Shown piece after piece: positions 62,417-64,000 of a stretch of DNA of 64,000 bases (the stretch's first letter is position 1; each line of letters begins with the position of its first letter). The notes under the pieces were generated by a model. That model saw only the letters and a program-made list of their open reading frames with translations. It did not search any database and was not told the DNA's origin. The stretch is from the NCBI RefSeq assembly GCF_003710085.1, contig NZ_CP033324.1, positions 868,001 through 932,000 on the forward strand, in the 5' to 3' direction. The translations under genes were made by a program, and so were the position numbers. Source of the stretch: Nocardioides pantholopis (GTDB lineage: Bacteria; Actinomycetota; Actinomycetes; Propionibacteriales; Nocardioidaceae).

Positions 62417-63349
62417 ATGCCCACCCGCGTCTCGCTGGCCCTCGGCTCCGGGGGTGCCCGGGGCTACGCCCACATCGGCGCCGTCCGGGCGCTGCAGGAG
62501 CGGGACTGCGAGCTGGTCGCCGTCGCCGGCACGTCGATGGGGGCGCTGGTCGGCGGCCTGGCCGCAGCCGGCCGGCTCGAGGAGTTCGCCCAGTGGGCCA
62601 CCTCGCTGAGGCAGCTCGACGTCCTGCGGCTGCTCAACCCGCGGATCACCGGGCCGGGGATGATGACCGCCGACCGGCTCCTGGACGCGATCCGGGAGAT
62701 CTTCAGCGACGTGGCCATCGAGGACCTGCCGGTCCCGTTCACCGCGGTCGCGACCGACCTGGCCGCCCGCCGCGAAGTCTGGTTCCAGCACGGACCGCTG
62801 CGCGCAGCCGTCCGGGCCTCGATAGCGATCCCCGGGCTGTTCACCCCGGTGATGATCAACGGCCGGGTGCTGGTCGACGGGGGTCTGACCAACCCGGTGC
62901 CGATCGACCCGCTGGCCGGGATCGCCTCGGACCTGACCGTCGCCGTCTCGCTGACCGGCCCCCGGCAGCGGGTCCGGGAGCCGGTGGTCCCCACGCACGA
63001 GTCCGCCGCCCCGCAGCGGTTCGAGGAGTGGCGCAGCCGGCTGCGGCGCACCCTGGCCAACCTGACCGGACGCGAGGAGAAGGACCAGGCCCTCCCCGCG
63101 CAGCCGGCCCGCACCGGCTGGGGCACCGACGAGCTGCCCGACGAGCTGACCATGCGCGACGTCACGGCCCAGTCGTTCGAGGCGATGCAGGCCCTGGTGG
63201 CCCGCTACCGGATGGCGGCGGTGCCGGCCGACGTCCTGGTCACGGTGCCGGTCGACGCGTGCCGGACCCTCGACTTCCACCGGGCCGGCGAGCTGATCGA
63301 CCTCGGGCACCGGCTCGCGAGCGAGGCGCTGGACGCCGCCGGCGTCTGA
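62417..63349 (+). CDS. Patatin-like phospholipase
   Basis: 310 residues. Oxyanion loop GSGGARGYAH (10-19), nucleophile Ser40 in GTSMG, and Asp154 of the DGG motif (VLVDGGLTNPVPID). Acyl hydrolase of the RssA-like branch; lipid substrate unknown. No signal peptide, so cytosolic or membrane-associated. ATG with TAGCGT 6 nt upstream. A 15-bp tandem pair follows the stop. Confidence 0.92.
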   Translation: MPTRVSLALGSGGARGYAHIGAVRALQERDCELVAVAGTSMGALVGGLAAAGRLEEFAQWATSLRQLDVLRLLNPRITGPGMMTADRLLDAIREIFSDVAIEDLPVPFTAVATDLAARREVWFQHGPLRAAVRASIAIPGLFTPVMINGRVLVDGGLTNPVPIDPLAGIASDLTVAVSLTGPRQRVREPVVPTHESAAPQRFEEWRSRLRRTLANLTGREEKDQALPAQPARTGWGTDELPDELTMRDVTAQSFEAMQALVARYRMAAVPADVLVTVPVDACRTLDFHRAGELIDLGHRLASEALDAAGV

Positions 63350-63353
63350 GCCG

Positions 63354-63383
63354 GGCAGGCAGTGCCCAGGCAGGCAGTGCCCA
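63354..63383. repeat. 15-bp tandem duplication after the patatin gene
   Basis: GGCAGGCAGTGCCCA occurs twice in succession (63354-63368, 63369-63383), 4 bp after the TGA. Each copy contains a short GGCA-TGCC dyad. Confidence 0.85.
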
Positions 63384-63388
63384 CCGGC

Positions 63389-63943
63389 TCACTGGCCGGT
63401 GCGGCCGTCGATGCACTCGCGCAGCAGGTCGGCGTGACCGACGTGGCGGGCGTACTCCTCGACGAGGTGGACCAGGATGTCGCGCACCGCGACCGGCTGC
63501 CCGTCGCAGTCCACCGTCGCGTCCAGGTCGTCCCACCCGGCCAGCCACGCGTCGGCCGACTCGACCTCCGCGCGCCAGCGCGCCCAGGCCTCCTCGACGA
63601 CGGCCGGGTCGGCGACCGCGCCGGTGAAGTCGAGGTCCGGGTCCTCGGCGGTGCGGTACAGCTTGGGCAGCTCCGGATGTCCCTGGAGGATGCGGCGGAA
63701 CCAGCTGTGCTCGACCCGGGCGAGGTGGCGGACCAGTCCGAGCAGCGACAGCGTCGACGGCGGCACCGAGCGACGCGCCAGCTGCTCGGCGTCCAGATCC
63801 CCGCACTTGAGCTCGAGCGTGAGCCGGTAGCGGCGCAGGTAGTCCCAGAGCGTGTCCTTCTCGCCGACCGGCTGGGTCCCGGTCTCGCGCGGGTCCTCGG
63901 CCGGATCGATCCACAGGCCGGGGGCCACGCGCGCGCTGCTCAT
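63389..63943 (-). CDS. DinB-family (DUF664-like) protein
   Basis: 184 residues. LSLLGLVRHLARVEHSWFRR and VRDILVHLVEEYARHVGHAD give the three-histidine metal site (one His in the LVRHL-VEH region, two in the EEYARHVGH region) of the DinB/YfiT four-helix fold. In actinobacteria some act as mycothiol-dependent enzymes; here unproven. ATG with CAGGAT 6 nt upstream. The 57 bases to the window edge show nothing recognisable. Confidence 0.88.
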   Translation of the reverse strand: MSSARVAPGLWIDPAEDPRETGTQPVGEKDTLWDYLRRYRLTLELKCGDLDAEQLARRSVPPSTLSLLGLVRHLARVEHSWFRRILQGHPELPKLYRTAEDPDLDFTGAVADPAVVEEAWARWRAEVESADAWLAGWDDLDATVDCDGQPVAVRDILVHLVEEYARHVGHADLLRECIDGRTGQ

Positions 63944-64000
63944 CGGGGGATCCTGTCATGCCCGGGTGGCCGGGCCGAACCGATTGGCGGGCGCTGGACG

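Overview
The window is chromosomal DNA from a very G+C-rich actinobacterium, most likely Nocardioides or a close relative. The evidence is uniformly G/C-ending codons, frequent GTG starts, mycothiol biosynthesis (MshB), a succinylase-type DAP pathway (DapC, DapD), a DUF222/13E12-type HNH nuclease, a LpqY-SugABC-like sugar importer, and many start codons preceded at 6-8 nt by a TANNNT hexamer, the usual layout of actinobacterial leaderless mRNAs. Genus assignment is inference. I found no rRNA, tRNA, CRISPR array, transposase or prophage.

Layout. 0-8.4 kb: start of a SulP anion transporter, class II fumarase with a spermidine-synthase-fold protein, a three-gene envelope/stress cassette, small zinc-ribbon and acidic proteins, class I fumarase, and a cysteine-rich lipoprotein. 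8.6-12.5 kb: Fe3+/polyamine-type ABC importer. 12.6-18.7 kb: DUF1707 protein, LpqY-SugABC-like importer, alpha/beta hydrolase. 18.7-23 kb: glpX followed by a seven-copy 25-bp tandem repeat, then a molybdate operon (regulator-modA-modB-modC) whose four genes are joined by 4-base overlaps. 23-33.3 kb: housekeeping genes (xseA/xseB, ispH, YrdC-like, rmuC, Ser/Thr kinase, exonuclease III, ychF) and a phosphatidylcholine synthase. 33.3-36.9 kb: the most accessory-looking stretch, with a DUF222 HNH nuclease behind a LexA-like box, a G+C-poorer acetyltransferase flanked by 20-21-bp direct repeats, a VOC protein and an SDR remnant. 37-50 kb: oxidoreductases, acetyltransferases, a secreted EEP phosphohydrolase, a TetR/flavoprotein pair with a clear operator, a histidine kinase, an FAD dehydrogenase with a HAD hydrolase, a MatC-like carrier and a thioesterase. 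50-57.9 kb: Nudix protein, mshB, VanW protein, isolated sulfite-oxidase-type dimerisation domain, Rv0428c-like acetyltransferase, fdxA, dapC. 58-64 kb: a secreted muralytic candidate, dapD, an Fe-S flavoprotein, patatin and DinB proteins.

How the genes connect: fumC and the class I fumarase are alternative TCA-cycle enzymes; dapC, dapD and the muralytic protein between them concern DAP supply and peptidoglycan turnover; modABC supplies molybdate for Moco enzymes. The most unusual signals are DNA-level: short tandem repeats beginning at or just after stop codons (five sites), a fold-back element after dapC, and two copies of an intergenic repeat. I saw no clearly new multi-gene system.
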